A stretch of DNA of 7,181 nt from Pseudomonadota bacterium (GCA_023433965.1 JAEYTQ010000794.1:1-7181); one strand, 5' to 3'. Counted from the first letter of the stretch, positions 1 through 5,529 are shown. Made by a program: numbers and translations. Notes: a model not told the origin generated them from the sequence alone.

Positions 1-39
1 GCCACCGGCGAAAAATTCCTGATCAACCCAAATAAATAG
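1..39 (+). CDS. possible C-terminal end of an upstream gene (partial)
   Basis: Frame 1 reads ATGEKFLINPNK and then a TAG stop at 37-39. The other two forward frames also stop inside the first 40 bases, so the choice of frame is a guess. It rests only on this being the longest open stretch from the window edge. Twelve residues are too few to name a family. If real, the gene ends about 117 bases before the start of the hydrolase gene and lies on the same strand. Confidence 0.25.
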   Translation, partial: ATGEKFLINPNK

Positions 40-78
40 TCGTGATCTGCGACGGTAGGTCATCGAAGGAAGGTCTTG

Positions 79-147
79 CCTTCTGAGCGAAGCGGGAGAT
101 TATTCCGCCGCCAATTGAAGCGGAAAAACCGCTGGGCGCTCAGAAGG
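79..147 (+). promoter_or_regulatory. long leader hairpin covering the hydrolase Shine-Dalgarno site
   Basis: Bases 79-89 (CCTTCTGAGCG) are the exact reverse complement of 137-147 (CGCTCAGAAGG). Inside this stem, 91-95 (AGCGG) pairs with 129-133 (CCGCT), and 103-108 (TTCCGC) pairs with 120-125 (GCGGAA), closing an 11-base loop. That gives 22 base pairs in one extended hairpin. The right arm contains most of the AGAAGGGA ribosome binding site (142-149) of the following gene, so folding of the mRNA would hide it. An alternative small stem, 69-73 (GAAGG) with 79-83 (CCTTC), uses the same left-arm bases and would free the site. The pairing is seen directly; a regulatory role is inferred. No conserved motif of a known riboswitch or ROSE thermometer was recognised. 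Confidence 0.55.
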
Positions 148-156
148 GACATGTCC

Positions 157-1155
157 ATGACCGATCTCAATCGCCGACACCTGCTTGCAGGCGCCGCTGC
201 CATGGGCGCGGCTGCCGTCACCGGGCTCCGCCCGACCGCCACCCATGCCGCAGCGCCGCAGGCGGGCACGCAGGCGCCGGGCTTCTACCGCTACAAGGTC
301 GGCAGCTTCGAATGCACCTCGATCAACGACGGTGCGCGCACCTTCCCGATGCCGGAGAAGTTCGTCACCAACATCCCGAAGGAGGAGGCGCTGGCGGCGG
401 GGGAGGCGGCCTACATGCCGAAGGGCATGGTCACGGTGCCGTTCAATCCGCAGCTCATCAACACCGGTTCCAAGCTGGTGCTGATCGATACCGGCAACGG
501 CGTTGCGAATCTGGAGGCGAGCAAAGGCGCGGTCGGCCGCACGCTGCAGAACCTCGCCGCCGCGGGCGTCGATCCCAAGAACATCGACGTCGTGCTGCTG
601 TCGCATTTCCACGGCGACCACATCAACGGCGTTCGGCTCGCCGACGGCACGCTGGCCTTCCCGAACGCAGAGATCATGGTGCCCGGCAAGGAGTGGGAGT
701 TCTGGACCAGCGAGGACAACGCCGCCAAGGCCGAGTCCAATCAGGGGCTGAAAGCCGCCTTCGCCAACGTGAAGAAAATTTTCGCGGGCCTCGAGTCCAA
801 GGTGACGAAATACGAATGGGGTAAGGAGGTCGCGCCGGGTATCACCTCGATCGCCACGCCGGGTCACACGCCCGGCCACACTTCGTTCGCGGTTGCATCC
901 GGCGATGCCAAGGTGCTGATCCAGTCGGACGTCACCAACATCCCGGAATTCTTCCTGCGCAATCCGGACTGGCACGTGATGTTCGACATGGACGCCGCAA
1001 TGGCGCAGGCCACGCGCCACAAGTTCTACGACATGGCGGCAGCGGACAAGGCGACCGTGGTCGGCTTCCACTTCACCTTCCCAGCGGTCGGCCATGTCGT
1101 GAAGGACGGCGCCAAATATCGCCTGATCCCGTCGGCGTGGAATCCGACGATCTGA
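157..1155 (+). CDS. Tat-exported MBL-fold metallo-hydrolase
   Basis: The product is a 332-residue hydrolase of the metallo-beta-lactamase superfamily, probably periplasmic. The zinc motif HFHGDH covers residues 150-155 (His150, His152, Asp154, His155). Further metal ligands are probably His237 or His241 in GHTPGHTSF, Asp258 in QSDVTN and His305 in GFHFTFP. The full ligand set and the late GFHFTFPAVGH stretch resemble the lactonase/methyl parathion hydrolase-like branch, but the substrate cannot be read from sequence. The N-terminus NRRHLLAG (twin Arg6-Arg7), an Ala-rich stretch and THA-AAP with likely cleavage after Ala31 form a Tat signal. ATG 157 is preferred because AAGGGA at 144-149 lies 7 bases upstream; ATG 151 touches that site. 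A TTG at 76 would add 27 residues and has AAGGA at 66-70 in front of it, so it is a weaker alternative. Its mRNA leader is highly structured. Confidence 0.88.
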   Translation: MTDLNRRHLLAGAAAMGAAAVTGLRPTATHAAAPQAGTQAPGFYRYKVGSFECTSINDGARTFPMPEKFVTNIPKEEALAAGEAAYMPKGMVTVPFNPQLINTGSKLVLIDTGNGVANLEASKGAVGRTLQNLAAAGVDPKNIDVVLLSHFHGDHINGVRLADGTLAFPNAEIMVPGKEWEFWTSEDNAAKAESNQGLKAAFANVKKIFAGLESKVTKYEWGKEVAPGITSIATPGHTPGHTSFAVASGDAKVLIQSDVTNIPEFFLRNPDWHVMFDMDAAMAQATRHKFYDMAAADKATVVGFHFTFPAVGHVVKDGAKYRLIPSAWNPTI

Positions 1156-1160
1156 TCTGG

Positions 1161-1174
1161 GCGAGGCACCTCGC
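1161..1174 (+). terminator. short GC hairpin after the hydrolase gene
   Basis: GCGAGG, then CA, then CCTCGC forms a perfect inverted repeat beginning 5 bases after the stop codon of the hydrolase gene. The realistic hairpin has 5 base pairs with a 4-base loop. No T run follows (GCAAAAGC comes next), so it may only slow polymerase or protect the 3' end. It is not a textbook intrinsic terminator. Confidence 0.35.
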
Positions 1175-1290
1175 GCAAAAGCTCGGGCTGCCACTTGGCG
1201 GCCCGATCGTTTTGGACCACCATTTCGCGAAACGCTGCGTTTCCAAATCGAACCGGTTCATGCACTTGCATTGAATGGTCCGGATCGCTT

Positions 1291-1308
1291 AAGTGCCGTC
1301 AGGCACTT
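1291..1308 (+). promoter_or_regulatory. 7-bp hairpin upstream of the flavin reductase gene
   Basis: AAGTGCC (1291-1297), loop GTCA and GGCACTT (1302-1308) form a perfect stem of 7 base pairs with a tetraloop, followed by TCCCTC. It ends 26 bases before the ATG at 1335 and 15 bases before the ribosome binding site. It could be an end-of-transcript hairpin for the preceding unit, a 5' leader structure, or an operator. The lack of a long T run argues against a strong terminator. The role is not determined. Confidence 0.4.
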
Positions 1309-1334
1309 TCCCTCAAAGGTTCCAAGGACACTCA

Positions 1335-1886
1335 ATGGCCTACAACATCGTCACGATCGCCGGCAGCCTGCGCAAAGACAGCTTTTCGCTGAAGATCGCC
1401 AACGCGCTGGCCAAGCTCGCGCCTGGCTCGCTCCAGCTCGAGGTGATCACGCCGGCGGGCATCTCGTTCTTCAACCAGGACCTCGAGGGTGCGCCGCCCG
1501 CGGACTGGCTCGCGTTCCGAGAGAAGCTCCAGAAGTCGAACGGGGTGCTGTTCGTCACGCCCGAATACAACCGTTCGATCCCGGGCGTCCTCAAGAACGC
1601 CATCGACGTCGCCTCGCGCCCTTACGGCAAGAGCTCGTTCCTCGGCAAACCGGTTGGCATCGTCTCCAATTCGCCCGGCCCGCTCGGCGGCGTCAGCGCG
1701 GCCAAGCATTTGCAGACGATCCTCCCGGGCATTTCCGGCCCGATCCTCCAGCAGCCGGAGATCTACCTGAACGGTGTCGGCGATGCCTTCGATGCCGCGG
1801 GCGATTTGACCAAGGATTCGCTCAAGACGGTGCTGCAGCAGTACATTGACGCGTTCGCCGCGCACGTAGCGAAGCACCAAGGGTAA
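1335..1886 (+). CDS. NAD(P)H-dependent FMN reductase (flavodoxin-like fold)
   Basis: This is a 183-residue cytosolic flavoprotein of the NADPH-dependent FMN reductase family (PF03358), which uses NAD(P)H to reduce FMN, quinones, chromate or azo compounds. The phosphate-binding loop GSLRKDSFS (residues 10-18) follows the first beta strand. The family signature PEYNRSIPGVLKNAIDVAS spans residues 76-94, and SNSPGPLGG (111-119) is the second flavin-contact loop. Length agrees with the family, near 180-200 residues. ATG 1335 is chosen because AAGGA at 1324-1328 lies 6 bases upstream and the protein then begins right before the first strand (YNIVTIAGS). An in-frame GTG at 1293 would run through a hairpin and is unlikely. 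It resembles E. coli ChrR/YieF, but the physiological acceptor is unknown, so no symbol is given. It stands apart from its neighbours by 179 and 148 bases and is probably transcribed alone. Confidence 0.9.
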   Translation: MAYNIVTIAGSLRKDSFSLKIANALAKLAPGSLQLEVITPAGISFFNQDLEGAPPADWLAFREKLQKSNGVLFVTPEYNRSIPGVLKNAIDVASRPYGKSSFLGKPVGIVSNSPGPLGGVSAAKHLQTILPGISGPILQQPEIYLNGVGDAFDAAGDLTKDSLKTVLQQYIDAFAAHVAKHQG

Positions 1887-1897
1887 GACGGTGGTGT

Positions 1898-1993
1898 CAT
1901 TCCGGGGCGGCTCGAAGAGCCGAACCCGGAATCTCGAATTCTCAGGTGCGCAATTTCGCACCAGAGTTCGATGCTACGCATCGTCCCGGCATG
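1898..1993. repeat. cloverleaf-like palindromic intergenic repeat (Bradyrhizobium type)
   Basis: An outer stem pairs CATTCCGGG (1898-1906) with CCCGGCATG (1985-1993), 8 of 9 positions. Within it are three perfect 6-bp hairpins: CGGCTC/GAGCCG (1908-1913 with 1917-1922, loop GAA), GGTGCG/CGCACC (1945-1950 with 1957-1962, loop CAATTT) and CGATGC/GCATCG (1969-1974 with 1978-1983, loop TAC). The wording CATTCCGGGGCG...GAACCCGGAATCTCGA matches, from memory, a palindromic repeat scattered between genes of Bradyrhizobium and relatives. It fills most of the gap between the flavin reductase and ftsB genes. Such elements may end transcripts or be mobilised in trans; nothing here proves either. Confidence 0.8.
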
Positions 1994-2034
1994 GGATTAG
2001 CACTCCCTTAACCAACCTGTCCCATCTTCCCAAG

Positions 2035-2352
2035 ATGGTCTCCCGCGCGCGCCTGAAGTCGATCCTGACCGGCCTTGCCCTCTATGCGATGGCGGCCGCC
2101 ATCGTCGGCTATTTCGGCGTCAACGCCTACACCGGCAAATACGGCCTCAACGCCCGCCAGGAGCTCGACCAGGAGATCATCGCGTTGACCAGCGAACTGG
2201 CGCAGCTCAAGCGTGAGCGCGTCAGGAGCGAGCAGCGGGTGTCGCTGCTGCGGTCCGACAAGATCGACCCGGACATGCTGGACGAGCGGGCCCGCTTCCA
2301 GCTCGACTATGTCCATCCGCGCGATCTGGTTCGGATGATCCCGGGGAAGTAG
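2035..2352 (+). CDS. ftsB: septum formation initiator FtsB/DivIC-like protein
   Basis: The 105-residue product is a small bitopic membrane protein of the septum formation initiator family (PF04977). In other bacteria FtsB joins FtsL and FtsQ in the divisome and helps activate septal wall synthesis. A short basic N-terminus (RARLK) is followed by one membrane helix, about residues 10-32. A periplasmic heptad-rich coiled coil follows (about 42-73, QELDQEIIALTSELAQLKRE), then the conserved segment DPDMLDERARFQLDYV (80-95). Length is normal for the family. The ATG at 2035 is chosen because the protein then starts just before the membrane helix. It has only a weak ribosome site (CCAAG immediately before it). 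The open frame runs back to GTG 1891 through the palindromic repeat, which would give a spurious extension of 48 residues. In related genomes this gene sits close to pdhA; here a regulator and an aldehyde dehydrogenase gene lie between them. Confidence 0.9.
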   Translation: MVSRARLKSILTGLALYAMAAAIVGYFGVNAYTGKYGLNARQELDQEIIALTSELAQLKRERVRSEQRVSLLRSDKIDPDMLDERARFQLDYVHPRDLVRMIPGK

Positions 2353-2502
2353 CGTTTTCCGCCAACATCGAAACCGACACGAAGCCCGCCGACATTCGGC
2401 CACCGCGCCTGGTGCTCCTGCGAAGGTCGTAATCCCAGAACCGCCTGGCCGCTTGACGGCAGCGCCGCGGCGGGCTCATGGCTAGTGTGGCGCGCGCCGA
2501 AG

Positions 2503-2516
2503 TTGACGCAGATCAA
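2503..2516 (+). promoter_or_regulatory. FNR/FixK-type binding site upstream of the regulator gene
   Basis: TTGAC-GCAG-ATCAA matches the FNR/FixK palindrome TTGAT-N4-ATCAA at 9 of 10 half-site positions. Its centre (2509.5) is 40.5 bases before the start predicted from the -10-like TAGTCT at 2538-2543 (start near 2550). That is the spacing known for class II activation by FNR and FixK2. The match and spacing are seen directly; actual binding is inferred. Confidence 0.55.
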
Positions 2517-2537
2517 GCGGGCGGCGCCGGCACCTTC

Positions 2538-2543
2538 TAGTCT
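2538..2543 (+). promoter_or_regulatory. -10-like element of the regulator promoter
   Basis: TAGTCT fits the TANNNT pattern and lies 21 bases after the FNR/FixK-type box, with no good -35 hexamer of its own, as expected for an activator-dependent promoter. A start near 2550 would give a leader of about 14 bases beginning at the ribosome binding site. That is short, so the exact start is uncertain. Confidence 0.35.
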
Positions 2544-2550
2544 GTCATCT

Positions 2551-2555
2551 GGAGG
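2551..2555 (+). promoter_or_regulatory. strong ribosome binding site that decides the regulator start
   Basis: GGAGG lies 8 bases before ATG 2564 and 5 bases before GTG 2561, which is in the same frame. The 8-base spacing and the better start codon favour ATG 2564; the difference is a single residue. Confidence 0.7.
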
Positions 2556-2563
2556 AAACGGTG

Positions 2564-3523
2564 ATGAATGGGTCCATGCCCCGGCATCACGCGGCCCGTG
2601 TCGAGGCTGCCATTGCGTCAGGCCAGGCGGCTCGGTCCGCGCTCGTGGCCTCGTGGCGCCGTTCCTCCCGATTGCACCATCTCGATCCCGGCGGCCGCAC
2701 CGCGCCGATCCGGCTGACCGAAGCCGAGCTGCACCAGGCCCGCGAGCGCGTTGCGGCGCTTCTGGCCGCCGCGCAAGGCGCGATGGACCGGCTCTACCAG
2801 GCCGTCGGTGCCAGCGGCTGCTGCGTGCTGCTCGCCGATGGACAGGGCGTGCCGGTCGATCGCCGCGGCACGGCCGCAGACGATGCGACGTTTCAGTCCT
2901 GGGGTCTGTGGACCGGCGCGCTCTGGAGCGAGGAGCACGAGGGCACCAACGGCATCGGCACCTGCCTCGTCGAGCAGCGTGCGCTGACGATCGACCGCGA
3001 CCAGCACTTCTTTGCCCGCAACACGCTTCTGAGCTGCACCGCCGTTCCGATCTACGACCATGAAGCAGCGCTCGCGGGCGTGCTCGACGTCTCCTCCTGC
3101 CGCGCCGACCGTACCGACGCCTTTGCCAGCCTGATCGCGCTGGCGGCCGGCGAGGCGGCCAGGCGCATCGAGGCTGATCTGTTTCGAAAGGTCTTCGCCC
3201 ATGCCCGCATCGTGCTGACGCAAGCTTCCGACGGAAGTTGCAGCGGGCTCGTTGCGGTCGATACGGACGACCTCGTGATCGGTGCGACCCGCTCCGCGCG
3301 CCTGGCGCTCGGGATCGCGCCGGGCGGTGCGTTGCGGCCGGTGCCCGCGGCCGATCTTCTCGGCGGCGATAGCGCGCACGATCACCTTGCCGGCGGCCAG
3401 CGCGCGGTGTTGCAGCGCGCGCTGCTCCGCGCCGGCGGCAACGTCTCGGCAGCTGCCAAGGCCCTCGGCGTCAGCCGCGCCACGCTGCACCGGAAGCTGA
3501 AGCGGTTCGGGGTGAACCACTGA
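2564..3523 (+). CDS. AcoR-like regulator: GAF domain plus Fis-type HTH, no AAA+ domain
   Basis: The 319-residue protein resembles the sensor part and DNA-binding end of AcoR-type activators. Near the N-terminus is SWRRSSRLHHLDPG (residues 30-43), the SWRRS lead-in typical of AcoR relatives. A GAF-type sensor region covers about residues 60-180, with WSEEHEGTNGIGTCL at 121-135 and LAGVLDVSS at 170-178. The C-terminus (about 283-316, GGNVSAAAKALGVSRATLHR) is a Fis-family helix-turn-helix (HTH_8). AcoR itself is about 600 residues with a central AAA+ ATPase that works on sigma-54. Here only about 100 residues separate GAF and HTH, and there is no Walker A loop and no GAFTGA motif. It should therefore act without sigma-54, as a simple activator or repressor. 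The frame is intact and the sequence clean, so it does not look like a fresh deletion. It probably controls the aldehyde dehydrogenase gene 325 bases downstream; the ligand is unknown. Confidence 0.85.
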   Translation: MNGSMPRHHAARVEAAIASGQAARSALVASWRRSSRLHHLDPGGRTAPIRLTEAELHQARERVAALLAAAQGAMDRLYQAVGASGCCVLLADGQGVPVDRRGTAADDATFQSWGLWTGALWSEEHEGTNGIGTCLVEQRALTIDRDQHFFARNTLLSCTAVPIYDHEAALAGVLDVSSCRADRTDAFASLIALAAGEAARRIEADLFRKVFAHARIVLTQASDGSCSGLVAVDTDDLVIGATRSARLALGIAPGGALRPVPAADLLGGDSAHDHLAGGQRAVLQRALLRAGGNVSAAAKALGVSRATLHRKLKRFGVNH

Positions 3524-3559
3524 GGCTGCTTTCCTCCCACGATGCGCCTGGAGCCAGGG

Positions 3560-3711
3560 TCTCGTGCCCCGGACGCAGCGCAGCGCGTCGCCTTTGCGAC
3601 GTGGTGCGCTGCTGAGCCGGGCCCACGTCTTCGCATTCCCCCGTGAGGCCGTCTGGGTCCCGGCTCTGCGCAGCAACGCGAAGAGCGTTGCAGCGCGTCC
3701 GGGACACGAGA
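3560..3711. repeat. large palindromic intergenic repeat (Bradyrhizobium type)
   Basis: The outer arms TCTCGTGCCCCGGACGC (3560-3576) and GCGTCCGGGACACGAGA (3695-3711) are inverted copies with 16 of 17 positions pairing. Inner arms GAGCCGGGCCCA (3614-3625) and TGGGTCCCGGCTC (3654-3666) pair with one bulged base. Two side hairpins sit between outer and inner arms: CGTCGC/GCGACG (3586-3591 with 3596-3601) and GCAACGC/GCGTTGC (3673-3679 with 3685-3691). From memory, GTGCCCCGGACGCAG...GCGTCCGGGACACGAG is a repeat found many times in Bradyrhizobium genomes. It carries no gene. It occupies nearly half of the 325-base gap between the regulator and aldehyde dehydrogenase genes and may end the regulator transcript. 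Confidence 0.8.
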
Positions 3712-3714
3712 GTG

Positions 3715-3732
3715 TGTCGCAGAACTGCGACA
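3715..3732. promoter_or_regulatory. perfect 8-2-8 palindrome, candidate operator for the aldehyde dehydrogenase gene
   Basis: TGTCGCAG-AA-CTGCGACA is a perfect inverted repeat with 8-base arms. Its centre is about 125 bases before the start codon of the aldehyde dehydrogenase gene and its edge is 3 bases past the palindromic repeat. The TGT...ACA outline and dyad symmetry are typical of dimeric helix-turn-helix regulators, including Fis-type proteins such as TyrR. The obvious partner is the GAF/HTH regulator encoded just upstream. Binding is inferred. Confidence 0.6.
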
Positions 3733-3798
3733 GGTCGGCCCCGGCATCGCTTCCGCCCGGGCTGACAGAGATCGCCTCCCGCATCATCGTCCGCGCAA

Positions 3799-3814
3799 GT
3801 CGTGACCACACGAC
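3799..3814. promoter_or_regulatory. 6-4-6 inverted repeat in the aldehyde dehydrogenase leader
   Basis: GTCGTG-ACCA-CACGAC is a perfect inverted repeat 34 bases before the ATG. It could be a second regulator site near the promoter or a small mRNA hairpin. It differs in sequence from the 3715-3732 palindrome, so it is probably not a second copy of the same operator. Confidence 0.35.
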
Positions 3815-3848
3815 GACAAGCGCAAGCAGCAAACATCGGGAGTGATCA

Positions 3849-5366
3849 ATGAACAAGGTGGAATTCCTCAGCGTCACCAAAGTGCCCTTCGCCGAGCGCT
3901 ACGACAATTTCATCGGCGGCAAGTTCGTCGCCCCGGTCGCCGGCAAGTATTTCGACAACGCCTCGCCGGTGACCGGCCAGATCGTCTGCAAGATCGCGCG
4001 CTCCGACGCGCAGGACGTCGAGGCCGCGCTCGATGCGGCGCACGCCGCCAAGGCGGCCTGGGGCCGCACCAGCGTCGCCGAGCGCGCCGCGATCCTCAAC
4101 CGCATCGCCGATCGCATGGAGGACAACCTCGAGCGCCTCGCGATCGCCGAGACCTGGGACAACGGCAAGCCGATCCGCGAGACCCGCGCTGCCGACCTGC
4201 CGCTCGCGATCGACCATTTCCGCTATTTCGCCGGCGTGGTGCGCGCCCAGGAAGGCACGATCGGCGAGATCGACCATGACACCATCGCCTATCATTTCCA
4301 CGAGCCCCTCGGTGTGGTCGGCCAGATCATTCCCTGGAACTTCCCGCTGCTGATGGCCTGCTGGAAGCTTGCGCCGGCGCTCGCCGCGGGCAATTGCGTG
4401 GTGCTCAAGCCCGCCGAGCAGACCCCGGCCTCGATCATGGTCTGGGCCGAGATCATCGGCGACCTGCTGCCGCCAGGTGTTCTCAACATAGTCAACGGCT
4501 TTGGCCTCGAAGCCGGCAAGCCGCTGGCGTCCAGCCCGCGCATCGCCAAGATCGCCTTCACCGGCGAAACTACGACGGGCCGGCTGATCATGCAGTACGC
4601 CAGCCAGAACCTCATTCCGGTCACGCTGGAGCTCGGCGGCAAGTCGCCGAACATCTTCTTCAAGGATGTCACCGCGGAAGATGACGACTTCTTCGACAAG
4701 GCCGTCGAAGGCTTCGTCATGTTCGCGCTCAACCAGGGCGAGGTCTGCACCTGTCCGAGCCGGGCGCTGGTCCATGCCGACATCTACGACCGCTTCATGG
4801 AGCGGGCGCTGAAGCGTGTCACGGCGATCAAGCAGGGCGACCCGCGCGATGCCACCACCATGATCGGCGCGCAGGCCTCGGGCGAGCAGCTGTCCAAGAT
4901 CCTGTCCTATATCGACATCGGCAGGCAGGAGGGCGCCAAGGTGCTCGCGGGCGGCGGACGCGCCGAGCTCGGCGGCGATCTCGCGGGCGGCTTCTACGTT
5001 CAGCCGACCGTGTTCGAGGGGCACAACAAGATGCGGATATTCCAGGAGGAGATTTTCGGTCCCGTCGTCTCCGTCACCACTTTCAAGACCGACGACGAGG
5101 CGCTCGCGATCGCCAATGACACGCTCTACGGCTTGGGCGCCGGCGTCTGGAGTCGCGATGCCAACCGCTGCTACCGCTTCGGCCGGGCGATCCAGGCCGG
5201 CCGCGTTTGGACCAACTGCTACCACGCCTATCCCGCCCATGCGGCCTTCGGCGGCTACAAGCAGTCCGGCGTCGGGCGCGAGACCCACAAGATGATGCTC
5301 GATCACTATCAGCAGACCAAGAACCTCCTGGTCAGCTATAGCCCGAAGAAGCTCGGCTTCTTCTGA
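3849..5366 (+). CDS. NAD-dependent aldehyde dehydrogenase, acetaldehyde (ExaC/AcoD/AldB) type
   Basis: This cytosolic enzyme of 505 residues oxidises an aldehyde to the acid with NAD(P)+. Catalytic features are present: IPWNFPL with Asn164 for the oxyanion hole, Lys187 in VVLKPAE for cofactor binding, FTGETTTG from 237, general base Glu261 in LELGGK, nucleophile Cys300 in [11 protein letters not shown], and Glu401 in EEIFGP. The [13 protein letters not shown] stretch and the end [10 protein letters not shown] are typical of the acetaldehyde dehydrogenase group (ExaC, AcoD, AldB; about 506 residues). This suggests a role in ethanol, acetoin or similar two-carbon metabolism. The ATG at 3849 has GGGAG at 3838-3842, 6 bases upstream. 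The gene follows an AcoR-like regulator and a palindromic operator candidate, which supports aldehyde-responsive control. Substrate preference cannot be fixed from sequence, so no symbol is given. Confidence 0.93.
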   Translation: MNKVEFLSVTKVPFAERYDNFIGGKFVAPVAGKYFDNASPVTGQIVCKIARSDAQDVEAALDAAHAAKAAWGRTSVAERAAILNRIADRMEDNLERLAIAETWDNGKPIRETRAADLPLAIDHFRYFAGVVRAQEGTIGEIDHDTIAYHFHEPLGVVGQIIPWNFPLLMACWKLAPALAAGNCVVLKPAEQTPASIMVWAEIIGDLLPPGVLNIVNGFGLEAGKPLASSPRIAKIAFTGETTTGRLIMQYASQNLIPVTLELGGKSPNIFFKDVTAEDDDFFDKAVEGFVMFALNQGEVCTCPSRALVHADIYDRFMERALKRVTAIKQGDPRDATTMIGAQASGEQLSKILSYIDIGRQEGAKVLAGGGRAELGGDLAGGFYVQPTVFEGHNKMRIFQEEIFGPVVSVTTFKTDDEALAIANDTLYGLGAGVWSRDANRCYRFGRAIQAGRVWTNCYHAYPAHAAFGGYKQSGVGRETHKMMLDHYQQTKNLLVSYSPKKLGFF

Positions 5367-5376
5367 TCGGCAAGCC

Positions 5377-5413
5377 TCAGAGGGCGGCGCCATCTTGGCG
5401 CCGTACGCTCTGA
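5377..5413 (+). terminator. two-tier hairpin after the aldehyde dehydrogenase gene
   Basis: Starting 10 bases after the stop codon, TCAGAG (5377-5382) pairs with CTCTGA (5408-5413). Inside it CGGCGCC (5385-5391) pairs with GGCGCCG (5397-5403) around the loop ATCTT. The 13 pairs and the place fit a transcript end. There is no T run after it, so it would be an atypical intrinsic terminator or a 3'-end protecting structure. Confidence 0.6.
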
Positions 5414-5500
5414 TCGACTCACGATGCGCCCACCGCGGGCACAAAGATTTGTTGCCCGATCAGCGCCAAAGATTTTGCAATATTTCGACCACGCTGCGGT

Positions 5501-5529
5501 GCGGCATAATGAAAGGCGTGGCATGCCGC
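5501..5529 (+). promoter_or_regulatory. inverted repeat in the pdhA upstream region
   Basis: GCGGCAT (5501-5507) and ATGCCGC (5523-5529) are perfect inverted copies around a 15-base spacer, 68 bases before the pdhA start codon. The left arm overlaps CATAAT (5505-5510), which resembles a -10 element. The repeat could be an operator over the pdh promoter or a leader stem. No known binding motif was recognised. Confidence 0.3.

Noticed and set aside
100..1194. Open frame of 364 codons on the - strand opposite the hydrolase gene
   Set aside because: Shadow of the hydrolase gene; Arg/His-rich without any family motif.
1293..1334. GTG 1293 as start of the flavin reductase gene
   Set aside because: It lies in a 7-bp hairpin and adds 14 residues before the first beta strand, while ATG 1335 has AAGGA at a good distance.
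1898..1993. tRNA gene, suggested by the cloverleaf outline
   Set aside because: No T-loop GTTCRANNC in the proper place, no recognisable anticodon arm of 5 pairs with a 7-base loop, and hairpin loops of 3, 6 and 3 bases. The dispersed-repeat reading fits better.
3743..3756. Sigma-54 promoter with GG-N10-GC spacing upstream of the aldehyde dehydrogenase gene
   Set aside because: Only the GG and GC dinucleotides and CA match; the TT before GC is missing. It lies just 20 bases from the palindrome, and the linked regulator has no sigma-54 activation domain.
2618..3880. Open frame of 420 codons on the - strand across the regulator gene and the large repeat
   Set aside because: It runs through the palindromic repeat and the operator candidate and has no domain signature. 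The + strand gene explains the coding signal.
3846..5444. Open frame of 532 codons on the - strand opposite the aldehyde dehydrogenase gene
   Set aside because: It mirrors a clear enzyme gene with G/C-rich third positions, which keeps antisense frames open. Its translation shows no recognisable domain.
5474..5510. Sigma-70 promoter TTGCAA ... CATAAT before pdhA
   Set aside because: The spacer is about 25 bases, far over 16-18, and no better -35 hexamer is visible. The -10-like element alone is mentioned with the inverted repeat.
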